Positions 10,111-17,050 of a stretch of DNA of 51,885 nt are shown here, one piece after another. Under the pieces are notes generated by a model, which worked only from the letters and a program-made list of their open reading frames with translations, had not been told where the DNA came from and made no database searches. The first letter of the stretch is position 1; every line of letters begins with the position of its first letter. The translations under genes were made by a program, and so were the position numbers. The stretch is from positions 1 to 51,885 of the forward strand of contig CALXBS010000007.1 in the NCBI GenBank assembly GCA_944386605.1, in the 5' to 3' direction. The DNA comes from an uncultured Clostridia bacterium. Its GTDB lineage: Bacteria > Bacillota > Clostridia > TANB77 > CAG-465.

Positions 10111-10139
10111 TCGACACAAATAATTGATAAAAATTGCAT

Positions 10140-10168
10140 ATTTTAAAAATTTCTATAAAATTTCACAA
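10140..10168 (-). promoter_or_regulatory. Candidate promoter of the T4SS-like/dnaD/dnaC operon
   Basis: On the minus strand TTGTGA (10163-10168), a 17-nt spacer and TAAAAT (10140-10145) lie directly before the coupling-protein gene. Confidence 0.4.
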
Positions 10169-10194
10169 AAATTTCATTTTTTTAAAGAAACCTA

Positions 10195-10223
10195 TTGACA
10201 ATCTCCAAAAAATATTGTATTAT
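10195..10223 (+). promoter_or_regulatory. Promoter of the tRNA cluster
   Basis: A perfect TTGACA (10195-10200), a 17-nt spacer and TATTAT (10218-10223) lie 28 nt before tRNA-Lys. Confidence 0.75.
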
Positions 10224-10251
10224 ATATGAGCAAGCGATATTACATGGAGAT

Positions 10252-10327
10252 GGGCTATTAGCTCAGTTGGCAGAGCACTTGACTTTTAATCAAGTTGTCC
10301 GCAGTTCGAACCTGCGATAGCTCACCA
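10252..10327 (+). tRNA. tRNA-Lys (TTT)
   Basis: A full cloverleaf: acceptor GGGCTAT/ATAGCTC, anticodon loop CTTTTAA, T-loop TTCGAAC and encoded CCA. It is first of three tandem tRNA genes. Confidence 0.95.
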
Positions 10328-10333
10328 TGAAGT

Positions 10334-10408
10334 GGCCCGTTGGTCAATCGGTTAAGACATCGCCCTTTCACGGCGGAGTGAGGAGTTCGACTCTCCTACG
10401 GGTCACCA
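10334..10408 (+). tRNA. tRNA-Glu (TTC)
   Basis: Acceptor GGCCCGT/ACGGGTC, anticodon loop CTTTCAC, TTCGACT T-loop and encoded CCA. Confidence 0.95.
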
Positions 10409-10423
10409 TTAAATATTGTTTGT

Positions 10424-10499
10424 GCTGGAATAGCTCAGCTGGTAGAGCAACGGTCTTGTAAACCGTAGGTCCTCAGTTCAAATCTGAGTTTCAGCTCCA
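10424..10499 (+). tRNA. tRNA-Thr (TGT), integration target
   Basis: Acceptor GCTGGAA/TTTCAGC, anticodon loop CTTGTAA, TTCAAAT T-loop and encoded CCA. The 3' part from the anticodon loop onward is repeated at 20378-20423, marking it as the integration site of the following element. The gene stays intact at the left end. Confidence 0.95.
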
Positions 10500-10519
10500 T
10501 TAAAAATTGGTAAATCAAG
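10454..10519 (+). repeat. attL: Left attachment site, 66-bp direct repeat
   Basis: A 66-bp sequence identical to 20378-20443. It begins in the tRNA-Thr anticodon loop, covers the tRNA 3' half and runs through the first arm of the tRNA operon terminator. The integrase gene lies just inside, and both repeats have the same orientation, as expected for att sites of a tyrosine integrase. Confidence 0.95.
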
Positions 10520-10545
10520 CGACTTTCAAAGGTTGCTTGATTTTT
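10509..10545 (+). terminator. tRNA cluster terminator at left junction
   Basis: AATCAAGCGAC pairs with GTTGCTTGATT before a T-run. The left arm begins inside att and the right arm is element DNA, so the element brings its own terminator for the tRNA operon. Confidence 0.75.
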
Positions 10546-10561
10546 TATTTTATAAATAATA

Positions 10562-10590
10562 TCAAAAATTGTGGCGAATTTGTGGCGAAA
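10562..10590 (+). repeat. Left arm-type integrase site (tandem TTGTGGCGAA)
   Basis: Two tandem copies of TTGTGGCGAA form a 29-bp block repeated exactly at 20235-20263, near the other end and in the same orientation. Position and tandem layout fit integrase or Xis arm-binding sites. Confidence 0.65.
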
Positions 10591-10663
10591 GTTTTAACAC
10601 TTTAAAATATTTCAGAACAACTTAAGGTAAATTTGCCTCTTTATAGAAGAATTAATAATATAA

Positions 10664-10689
10664 AAAAACCGGATAACTTTTTATTATCC
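10664..10689 (-). terminator. Terminator of the integrase gene
   Basis: On the minus strand GGATAA pairs with TTATCC across TAAAAAG, followed by GGTTTTTTT. It overlaps the integrase stop codon. Confidence 0.65.
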
Positions 10690-11829
10690 AATTATATTTT
10701 TATCTTTTGTATTATCTGTAAAAAATCCATTCATTGTATTTGCTATTTCTTTAAAGCTATCATCAAAATAATGTGAATATATTTTATGTGTTGTGCTGAC
10801 ATTTGAATGACCAGCCCTTTTTGATATTAATTGAATAGGTATATTACTATTAGCCTGTAATGAAATTGATGTGTGCCTCAAAGCGTGAAAATTTATATAT
10901 CTTAAATTATATTTCTTTATTATTTTAGTTAATATTTTTGAAGGTGTATCTGGGTGCATATCATAACCATAATCAGTTGTAAAAACTCTTTTACTATTGC
11001 CCCATTTACTACCTAAACGCATACGCATTAACAATTGATTTTTTTCATAAGCTTTTAATATCTTACAAGTTGTTTCAGATATATATATTTTTCTATTACT
11101 TGTTTTATTTTTAGGTTCCTTTTCATATATGCCTAATTCTTTTGAATATTGTGTAATCTTATTTATACTAATAGATGAATTATCTAAATCTATATCATTC
11201 CACGTTAAACCTGTTAACTCTCCTCGCCTTGCTCCTGTATCTAAAGCTAATAATATTACAGCTTGATATTTAATAGGCTCCAATTCAATAGCTTTTACAA
11301 GTTTATGTACTTCATCAGGAGTATAACATTGTAGTTCTTTTTCTTTAACTTTTATGTGTTCTACGTTCTCATTAGAATTATTTTCAATATATCCCCATTT
11401 TTTAGCACATACTAACATATTATTTATTATCTGATAATGATGTTTTATTGTTCTATCTGAAAAAGTTGTATTTTCCTTTAAATCTGTGTAAAAATCTTCT
11501 AATATTTTTGTGTTTAAGTTCTTTAACTTTATATGTCCTAATCCATTTACGATATTTTTACTATATAAAGCATAAGTACTATATGTTTTTGGTGCTAATT
11601 TATCCTTTTTAAACTTTAACCACTCAATAGATAAATCATTTACAGTCATTTTATTATTTATTAAAGAGGCTTTATTCATATACTTAGCCTTTATTTGATT
11701 TTCTCTTATTATAGCCTCTTTCTTTCCACCGTAAAAAGTTTCTGTATGCCTTATTTTCTTTTTTTTATTATATCCTAATACAACTTCTATTCTATATTTT
11801 TTTCCTTTTTCTATTTCTTTTATTGACAT
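10684..11829 (-). CDS. int: Tyrosine recombinase (Tn916/phage-type integrase)
   Basis: A 381-residue integrase for site-specific insertion and excision. An N-terminal arm-binding domain (about 1-45) and a SAM-like core-binding domain (about 55-150) precede the catalytic domain. Its pentad is visible as R in GARRGEL, K in the following beta hairpin, HALRHT, GHS and the nucleophile Y in IYSHYF. The ATG at 11829 has GGAGAG 6 nt upstream; a TTG at 11853 is less likely. It overlaps the repressor gene by 38 bp, so both are made from the repressor promoter. Confidence 0.93.
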   Translation of the reverse strand: MSIKEIEKGKKYRIEVVLGYNKKKKIRHTETFYGGKKEAIIRENQIKAKYMNKASLINNKMTVNDLSIEWLKFKKDKLAPKTYSTYALYSKNIVNGLGHIKLKNLNTKILEDFYTDLKENTTFSDRTIKHHYQIINNMLVCAKKWGYIENNSNENVEHIKVKEKELQCYTPDEVHKLVKAIELEPIKYQAVILLALDTGARRGELTGLTWNDIDLDNSSISINKITQYSKELGIYEKEPKNKTSNRKIYISETTCKILKAYEKNQLLMRMRLGSKWGNSKRVFTTDYGYDMHPDTPSKILTKIIKKYNLRYINFHALRHTSISLQANSNIPIQLISKRAGHSNVSTTHKIYSHYFDDSFKEIANTMNGFFTDNTKDKNIIG

Positions 11830-12739
11830 TTGTTGCTCTCCATTCTTTTTCAATTCGCATTAATTCATCTACTTTTTTTATCCTTAAAGAACCGTATATA
11901 TCATTATATAATTCATTTATTGAAATTTTAAAACAGTCTGTTATAACCTCTATTAAATCATAAAATTTATGGCTTTCTTCTATAATTTGGTTCATAACTT
12001 CTGCAACCTTTACTCCTATACTATATTTTCCGTTTCCAATTAGTTCAATAATTAACTTATATTGGTTCATTATATAGTTTAATTTATCGTTTACATTTAA
12101 TTCTCTATATATAATTCCTAATTTACTATAATCTAATTCACCTTGATTACTTTTATTTATATATTTATTAATATTTCTGTTTATAAAATCTAACCTTAAA
12201 TTTTTTTCTTGAGATATTTTTTTTATTACACTTAAAGTATATCCTCTTATTTCCTGTTCTCTAAAAGAAAAGTATTCTATTTTTTTATTATTAGAATTAT
12301 AACTATACTCAAATGTATCTGCAACAAACTCATCTCTAAAAGTATTTATAAGAGTATATTCTAAAAAATACTCAATAAATTCAGTAAAAATATATTCGTT
12401 CAATAAATCATCGAATAAATTATAATATTCGTTATTGATTCTCTTTATATTCTCAATAGATTTGTCAGTTAATTTTAATTCTTTGCCTATATTTAAATTT
12501 TCTTTTTTATAAGTTGTTATATTATCATCAATCAAATATTCTAATGTTACATCATAATATCTTGCTAATGCTAATAATACATCGCCTTGCGGTATTCTAG
12601 GAGCTTTTACGTTTTCATAATTTCTTATAGAACTAATAGCAACATTTATATTTTGTTTTTCCTTTAATTCTTCTATAAGCTTATTTTGAGATATTCCTTT
12701 TTCTTCTCTTAATTTACGTAGTTTTTCAGCTATATTCAT
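11792..12739 (-). CDS. XRE-family repressor of the element
   Basis: A 315-residue protein. An N-terminal helix-turn-helix of the Cro/C1 type (about residues 4-70, EKLRKLREEKGISQNKLIEE) precedes a long helical C-terminal region I do not recognise. It has no visible LexA-type Ser-Lys peptidase motif, so induction is probably not by self-cleavage; antirepressors encoded in the element are the likely partners. It is transcribed leftward with int from the operator region 12787-12839. Confidence 0.8.
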   Translation of the reverse strand: MNIAEKLRKLREEKGISQNKLIEELKEKQNINVAISSIRNYENVKAPRIPQGDVLLALARYYDVTLEYLIDDNITTYKKENLNIGKELKLTDKSIENIKRINNEYYNLFDDLLNEYIFTEFIEYFLEYTLINTFRDEFVADTFEYSYNSNNKKIEYFSFREQEIRGYTLSVIKKISQEKNLRLDFINRNINKYINKSNQGELDYSKLGIIYRELNVNDKLNYIMNQYKLIIELIGNGKYSIGVKVAEVMNQIIEESHKFYDLIEVITDCFKISINELYNDIYGSLRIKKVDELMRIEKEWRATNVNKRNRKRKKI

Positions 12740-12786
12740 TTTATCCCACCTTTAAATAAATGTTTCACATTTCTTTATGCAGTATG

Positions 12787-12839
12787 TGTATACATTTTTT
12801 TGTATACATATTGACAATGATACATTTTTATAGTATTAT
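12787..12839. promoter_or_regulatory. Divergent promoters with paired repressor operators
   Basis: Two copies of the palindrome TGTATACA (12787-12794 and 12801-12808) are spaced 14 bp centre to centre. The rightward promoter is TTGACA (12811-12816), 17 nt, TATTAT (12834-12839). A leftward promoter TTGTCA, 17 nt, TGTATA overlaps both operators. The arrangement fits a lysogeny-type switch controlled by the XRE protein. Confidence 0.7.
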
Positions 12840-12940
12840 ATTGTTGTAGTTATTATTATGTATCTAAATTAAGTATAATACAAATTTTTGTTCTAGTCAA
12901 TAATAATAACAATAATTTATTATAAGGAGGTGTATAAAAG

Positions 12941-13132
12941 ATGAAAGCAAATCAAGAACTAAGAACAAGAATAGAAGAAAATCATATCAGATATTGGCAA
13001 GTAGCCTATGAATATGGTATTGATGACACTGCATTTTCTAAAAAACTAAGAAGAGAATTACCAGAAGAAGAAAAAGAAAAAATCAATAAAATAATTGATA
13101 AGTTAATCAAAGAAAAAGAAGAAAAGAAATAA
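12941..13132 (+). CDS. Small phage-type HTH protein, 63 residues
   Basis: A 63-residue basic protein (core RYWQVAYEYGIDDTAFSKKL) of a type often seen just after the divergent promoters of Firmicute prophages and integrative elements. The core reads as a helix-turn-helix, followed by a Glu/Lys-rich helix. It could be a Cro-like or excision-control protein; no precise role can be shown. It is the first rightward gene, with AAGGAGG upstream, 15 nt before the next gene. Confidence 0.65.
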   Translation: MKANQELRTRIEENHIRYWQVAYEYGIDDTAFSKKLRRELPEEEKEKINKIIDKLIKEKEEKK

Positions 13133-13147
13133 AGGAGGTAGATATTA

Positions 13148-13399
13148 ATGTCAAAATTTTACAATGTAAGTACAGATGAGCAAGAAACAATAATTAATAT
13201 AGATTATAAAGCTAAAAAATTAAAATGCTATACCAGCAGACAAAGTGTATATGACAGACTATTTAAAAAATTAGGTACCCCAACAAAAACATTTTATACA
13301 AATAAAAAAATAAGTGGAGCAAGTTGGAGTATCCCTTTTAAGGATAAAAAGAAAGCAAATATTATATTTTCAAAAACTATTGTTGTAGGTAATCTATAA
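13148..13399 (+). CDS. Conserved element protein, 83 residues, function unknown
   Basis: A small basic protein with an N-terminal STDEQET motif and a TSRQSVYDRLFKKLG helix. Similar short proteins occur in Firmicute prophages beside the small HTH protein. AGGAGG precedes the ATG. It is co-directional with the preceding gene. Possible role in transcription or translation control is a guess; only the recurrent neighbourhood supports it being real. Confidence 0.6.
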   Translation: MSKFYNVSTDEQETIINIDYKAKKLKCYTSRQSVYDRLFKKLGTPTKTFYTNKKISGASWSIPFKDKKKANIIFSKTIVVGNL

Positions 13400-13540
13400 T
13401 ATCCCCTTTTTAATTCAAAATACTATAACAGGATTAAGCATATAAAATTTAAATATAAAAATAGTATAAGATTATACCTTGACATATAAAGGTGTCTTAA
13501 AATGCGTTATAACCATCAAAAAAAGGAAGAGGTGTAAAAA

Positions 13541-13762
13541 ATGGATATAATGAATGTAAAAGAATTAGCAAAATATTTAAAATGTTCTGAGTCAGTAATA
13601 AGAAACTTAATAAGAGATAATGCAATACCATATTTTAGAATAGGTTATCGAATTAACTTTAATAAAGAGGCAATAAATGAATGGATAAAAAATCAAGAAA
13701 TAAAAAATATGAAACAACAATCAAAACCGAATGAAATAAAAAGTATTAAAACTGTAATTTAA
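13541..13762 (+). CDS. xis: Excisionase-family DNA-binding protein
   Basis: A 73-residue MerR/Xis-like winged-helix protein: MNVKELAKYLKCSESVIRNL, then RIGYRINFNKEAINEWI, the typical HTH_17 layout. It would bend DNA at the att arms for excision or act as a transcription regulator. GGAAGAGGTG lies upstream. It contains one exact copy of the dispersed TAAAGAGGCA word (13663-13672) in the codons for Lys-Glu-Ala. It has its own upstream region with TTGACA (13488) but a poor -10, suggesting an activated promoter. Confidence 0.75.
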   Translation: MDIMNVKELAKYLKCSESVIRNLIRDNAIPYFRIGYRINFNKEAINEWIKNQEIKNMKQQSKPNEIKSIKTVI

Positions 13763-13780
13763 AGAAATAGAGGTGTTTAT

Positions 13781-13831
13781 ATGTTAGATAAAAAATACAA
13801 GGCAATAAATCCCCATTTAAAAGCCTTGTAA
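13781..13831 (+). CDS. Possible 16-codon peptide gene coupled to a hairpin
   Basis: ATG at 13781 with AGAGGTG 6-7 nt upstream encodes MLDKKYKAINPHLKAL and a stop. An 8-bp perfect inverted repeat, TACAAGGC (13796-13803) and GCCTTGTA (13823-13830), lies inside the frame, with no T-run after it. It may be a leader peptide or only an RNA structure. Too short to judge by sequence. Confidence 0.3.
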   Translation: MLDKKYKAINPHLKAL

Positions 13832-13871
13832 TGTATTACCAAATACACTAATATTATATAATGCCTCTTTA

Positions 13872-13907
13872 AAATTGTAAAGACTTTTATAGTAAACTTT
13901 ACAATTT
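13872..13907. promoter_or_regulatory. Perfect inverted repeat before the antirepressor
   Basis: The arms AAATTGTAAAG (13872-13882) and CTTTACAATTT (13897-13907) have a 14-nt loop, directly after a TAAAGAGGCA word (13862-13871, reverse). It may be an operator or an mRNA hairpin for the gene at 13956. Confidence 0.5.
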
Positions 13908-13955
13908 CAACGCATTAGCAAACAAATGTTTTGTGAAATGGTATGGAGGTAAAAA

Positions 13956-14681
13956 ATGAAGATGAATAATTTAATAAATATAAATGAAAATCAGGAACCA
14001 GTTGTAAATGGTAGAGAATTGTATAAAGCATTAGAAATTAAAACAGATTATAAAGACTGGTTTCCTAGAATGTGTGAATATGGTTTCAATGAAAATCAAG
14101 ATTACACTACAATAATTGAAGAAGTAGACGCTCAAAAAAGAGCGCGTACTTATGAACAAAGAAATCACATTTTAAGTTTAGATATGGCAAAAGAAATAGC
14201 TATGCTACAAAGAAATGAAAAAGGAAAAGAAGTAAGAAAATATTTTATACAAGTAGAAAAAGATTTCAATAGCCCAGAAAAAATAATGGCAAGAGCTTTA
14301 AAAATAGCAGAAGATAAAATAAATATATTACAATTAGACAACGCAAAATTAAATGAACAAAATCAATTAATGCAACCTAAAGCCTTTTACTTTGATGAAT
14401 TAGTAAACAGAAACTTATTAACTAACTTTAGAGAAACAGCAAAAGAATTAAAAGTAAAAGAAAAAGACTTTATAAACTATTTGCTTGATAACAAATATAT
14501 ATTTAGAAATAAAAAAGGTAAATTAGAACCTTATGCGCATAAAAATAATGATTTATTTGAAGTTAAAGAGGCAATAAAAGGTAAATGGAGCGGTACACAA
14601 ACATTAATAACCCCAAAGGGTAGAGAAACATTTAGACTATTACTTGACAATGTATCAAAAGGGGTGAGAAATAATGGATAA
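13956..14681 (+). CDS. Phage antirepressor, AntA and KilAC domains
   Basis: A 241-residue protein. The N-terminal AntA/AntB domain (about 12-95, NGRELYKALEIKTDYKDW) is followed by a coiled linker and a C-terminal KilAC DNA-binding domain (about 125-235, LLTNFRETAKELKVKEKDF). Such proteins inactivate or compete with phage repressors. GGAGGT lies 5 nt before the ATG, and the gene overlaps the replication gene by 8 nt, so the two are coupled. One TAAAGAGGCA word lies in its 3' part. Confidence 0.88.
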   Translation: MKMNNLININENQEPVVNGRELYKALEIKTDYKDWFPRMCEYGFNENQDYTTIIEEVDAQKRARTYEQRNHILSLDMAKEIAMLQRNEKGKEVRKYFIQVEKDFNSPEKIMARALKIAEDKINILQLDNAKLNEQNQLMQPKAFYFDELVNRNLLTNFRETAKELKVKEKDFINYLLDNKYIFRNKKGKLEPYAHKNNDLFEVKEAIKGKWSGTQTLITPKGRETFRLLLDNVSKGVRNNG

Positions 14682-15246
14682 TATAAGCAGTAAAAAAGCT
14701 TTTCAACTTTATTATGATAGTTACACATTATTTAAAAAACTAGGAAACACAAAAGCAGGAGACTTAATATTAGCTATTTTTGAATATGAAACTAAAGAAG
14801 TGCTTCCAAATTTTAAAGATGATATGGCACTAGATATAACTTTTGATGTAATAAAAGCATATTTAGATAGGAATAGAGAAAACTATAATAAAAAATGTGA
14901 AAAAAATAGAGAAAATATCAAAAAAAGATGGAGCAATAAAAATGATATTACTAATGATGAACAAATACAAAATGATACAACTGTATACGATCGTATACCA
15001 TCGTATACAAATGGATACGAAACGATACGAAGCGATACCAAAAATACCGATAATGATAGTGATAAAGATAGTGATAATGATAATGATAATGATAATGATA
15101 ATGATAGTGATAGTGGTAATGATAATGATAGTGATAAAAAAATAAAAAAGAAAAAAATAAAAAAAGAAAAAAGTTATAAAAAAGCATATCAAGACTACTC
15201 ACAACGTAAATATGATAACTTAGATGACTTTTACGATAATATATGA
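14674..15246 (+). CDS. Replication-type protein (DUF6291-like N-terminus) with acidic repeat and DnaD-like tail
   Basis: A 190-residue protein. The N-terminal helical domain (about 1-90, SSKKAFQLYYDSYTLFKKLG) is of the type found in phage replisome-organiser proteins. A middle region (about 125-155) is a Ser/Asn-Asp repeat encoded by GATAAT/GATAGT units. A lysine-rich stretch and a 20-residue tail nearly identical in pattern to the C-terminus of host DnaD follow. The gene contains a palindromic CGTATAC/CGATAC cluster that could be an internal origin. RBS AGGGGTGA lies upstream. It likely recruits the host DnaC loader; this is inference. Confidence 0.65.
   Translation: MDNISSKKAFQLYYDSYTLFKKLGNTKAGDLILAIFEYETKEVLPNFKDDMALDITFDVIKAYLDRNRENYNKKCEKNRENIKKRWSNKNDITNDEQIQNDTTVYDRIPSYTNGYETIRSDTKNTDNDSDKDSDNDNDNDNDNDSDSGNDNDSDKKIKKKKIKKEKSYKKAYQDYSQRKYDNLDDFYDNI
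14983..15038. repeat. Iteron-like CGTATAC/CGATAC cluster within the replication gene
   Basis: A perfect 16-bp palindrome, GTATACGATCGTATAC (14983-14998), is followed by further CGTATAC and CGATAC copies in about 55 bp, and then an AT-rich GATAAT tandem tract to about 15135. Phage replication genes often embed their origin this way. Confidence 0.5.
15055..15137 (+). repeat. GATAAT/GATAGT hexamer tract
   Basis: Some thirteen tandem 6-bp units code for alternating Asp and Ser/Asn. The tract is prone to slippage, changes only protein length, and probably acts as a flexible acidic linker. Confidence 0.8.
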
Positions 15247-15251
15247 TTATT

Positions 15252-15276
15252 TAAAGAGGCAAAGAATGCCTCTTTA
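15252..15276 (+). terminator. Hairpin built from two inverted TAAAGAGGCA words
   Basis: TAAAGAGGCA (15252-15261) and TGCCTCTTTA (15267-15276) with loop AAGAA form a 10-bp stem right after the replication gene. It has only a short T-run, and probably serves as its terminator. Confidence 0.6.
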
Positions 15277-15439
15277 TTAATAAAACACATAAAATTATCT
15301 TTTAAATCCACTTATATGCTTTTATCATAAAATTAAATCTACTTGAATATAAATCCAATAATAATCTAATTTTTATATAATGAATGGCTTATAGAAAGCT
15401 CAAAGTAAAGCGAAAGCTCTATAATTAAAAGAGAAAAAG

Positions 15440-15472
15440 TACGACAAAAATACGACAAAAATACGACAAAAA
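15440..15472 (+). repeat. Three tandem TACGACAAAAA units
   Basis: A perfect 11-bp unit occurs three times in tandem. Length and spacing match the tandem TTGTGGCGAA arm sites at the element ends, so it may be the arm site of an earlier integrase. Confidence 0.55.
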
Positions 15473-15560
15473 ATATATGTGTATTCAAGTAACAATTTTT
15501 TAACAATAAAAATATAAATACAGTTCAATAAATATCAATTTTATAAGGGGTGAACTAAAA

Positions 15561-15676
15561 TTGAACGATAAACAAGAAAAGTGTATAAATCTAATGATTA
15601 CAACAATTAAAACTAAAAAGAAATTGCAAAAGAAATTGAAGTGTCTAAAAAGACCAATATGCGAATAGAAGAGTGA
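15561..15676 (+). pseudogene. Frameshifted small HTH gene
   Basis: A TTG start after AAGGGGTG gives NDKQEKCINLMITT. The continuing homology lies in the +2 frame as KEIAKEIEVSKKTN, a helix-turn-helix of the kind seen in phage small terminase or phBC6A51 proteins. One frameshift thus breaks the gene, and no C-terminal part follows. Confidence 0.45.
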
Positions 15677-16251
15677 TTAAGTTCTTTCTTGATTATACTT
15701 CTATATCACTTTTTATAAAAAATTATTTAACTTAGCAAAACTTAGCAAATTTATAAAATATTATTTAAATTTTCCCAACTAATTGGGAAAACAAAAAACT
15801 AAACTATAATGCTGACAATTGCTGACATTCAGGAATATATTTTAGAAAAAAATTTATTCTATCTATTTACTATAATGTATTCACCTTTTAATACCTCTTT
15901 ATTTTTCAATAAGGATAATACACTATTTAAATATAAAAATTCTATATGCTTAACCTTGTTAGCGTATTTTAATCGTAAAATCGATTTTAATAATTAATAT
16001 TAAGACATGTTTATATAAAAAGTTATTTAAAGAGGCAAAACCAAATTTAGTCTATAGTATTTTTTATTTCACTGATTCATCGATGACTAATCGTGGAATA
16101 GTCTCTCCTAAGTTCGGTACTTATGTCGAAAATAAAATATGATACCTTGAATATAAAAAATATATTAAAAAGGCTTATATAAATTCATAAATAATACAAA
16201 AAGATGACCTCAATACTAATGAAATCATCTTATTTTTTAATTAATGTTATT

Positions 16252-16593
16252 TTATATAATTAACTTCGAATAAATTTTAAATCTCAGTATTCTCAACATA
16301 ATTAAATAGCATAGGTTTTCTGGTATATATTCTGGTAACTTACTAGAAAGTATTAAACTATATAATCCACTTTCATTTATTACTACCATTTTTCTGTTTT
16401 GTCTACCGTCGTGAAATGCGACGTCAGATATTTTATCTTCTTCATCAACATGTTGCAATGAAGCGTCTCTTGTATTTCTATATCCTAGTATAGAGGCTAT
16501 ATCATTCCCAACAAAATATGGTTGTCCATTTATTTCTTGTACTCTAACCTTTCCAAATTCTTTATTTTCAAATATTTTTAATTTATTATCCAT
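16252..16593 (-). pseudogene. Truncated Bro-N antirepressor
   Basis: A 113-residue frame. Residues 1-85 form a clear Bro-N domain (GQPYFVGNDIASILGYRN, HVDEEDK, INESGLYSLILSSKLPE). Normal proteins continue with a lysine-rich helix and a C-terminal domain; here the sequence changes to an unrelated hydrophobic tail after SSKLPE and stops. It may be non-functional or a single-domain DNA-binding form. GGGGGA lies before the ATG, 2 nt after the small membrane-protein gene, in a leftward operon. Confidence 0.7.
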
Positions 16594-16595
16594 TA

Positions 16596-16763
16596 TTATA
16601 TCCCCCTTAATATTAACTTTTTAAATTCATTATATATACTTATCCTTGTTATCCAATATACAACAGCTTGTATACTTATTAAAATCATTAAACTTGGTAT
16701 ATGTATTGTTACCATTTTTATTAAACACATTATTATTAAAATTATTCCTTCTAGTATTCCCAT
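16596..16763 (-). CDS. Small two-helix membrane protein, 55 residues
   Basis: A short frame (MGILEGIILIIMCLIKMV...) with GGAGGA 9 nt before its ATG. Two hydrophobic segments (about 4-18 and 23-43) are separated by a short loop, and a basic tail (YNEFKKLILRG) follows. It is placed between the 89-residue gene (2-nt gap) and the Bro-N fragment (2-nt gap), so it belongs to the same leftward operon. The layout would suit a small inner-membrane effector, for example a holin-like or toxin-like peptide, but no family is recognised. Confidence 0.55.
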   Translation of the reverse strand: MGILEGIILIIMCLIKMVTIHIPSLMILISIQAVVYWITRISIYNEFKKLILRGI

Positions 16764-16765
16764 GT

Positions 16766-17035
16766 TTATTTTTCCTCCGAACTTTCTTCTTTTGATAAGT
16801 CATCCAAACTTTCTAAAACTTCATTCATTTTATAAAAAATTATATTTAATATATTTTGTGTATCTACATAAAGCTCCTGAGCTCTTGCTATTTGATAATA
16901 ACTATCGCTTTTATTTTTGTCAGCATAATATAAATATACGTAATCTTTCTCTAGTAAATAATTTAATAGTTTACTTGCTGTACCTAATTGATACTTTATA
17001 TCTTCTACTTTATCAATATCGACCATTTTTCTCAT
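16766..17035 (-). CDS. Small acidic helical protein A, 89 residues
   Basis: An all-helical, acidic protein (VEDIKYQLGTASKLLNYLLE near the start, Glu/Ser-rich end). It shares a loose pattern with the next two upstream genes: a helix with LLxYLL, an aromatic middle segment and a C-terminal EDL-like helix. AAGGAG lies upstream. It is 15 nt after gene B. No known family; possibly a diverged triplicate. Confidence 0.5.
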   Translation of the reverse strand: MRKMVDIDKVEDIKYQLGTASKLLNYLLEKDYVYLYYADKNKSDSYYQIARAQELYVDTQNILNIIFYKMNEVLESLDDLSKEESSEEK

Positions 17036-17050
17036 AATAAATCAACTCCT

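Larger units (their letters stand above)
15277..16251. other. Degraded non-coding block 1
   Basis: About 975 bp without an intact gene. It holds a tandem 11-bp repeat (15440-15472), a broken HTH gene (15561-15676), the 14-mer AGCAAAACTTAGCA at 15734 (also at 19207), one TAAAGAGGCA word (16028-16037), a GC-richer patch at about 16075-16140 whose coding origin is unclear, and a hairpin with AAGATGA/TCATCTT arms at about 16201-16233 that would end transcription of the Bro-N gene. Confidence 0.6.

Noticed and set aside
15055-15137. Possible CRISPR-like array
   Set aside because: Units are 6 bp without spacers; it is a simple tandem repeat. No CRISPR array or cas gene is present in the window.
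14863-15202. Three overlapping open frames in the GATAAT tract (for example His-Tyr and Ile/Thr repeats)
   Set aside because: They arise because a 6-bp repeat leaves every frame open. Only the frame of the replication gene has start, ribosome site and a conserved tail.
15809-15997. 62-residue frame in degraded block 1
   Set aside because: No ribosome site, Phe/Leu/Tyr-rich composition typical of random AT-rich DNA, and it lies among broken genes.
16075-16140. Coding origin for the GC-richer patch in block 1
   Set aside because: Short frames exist on both strands (one ends in IPRLVIDESVK), but neither has a start with ribosome site or a family I recognise.
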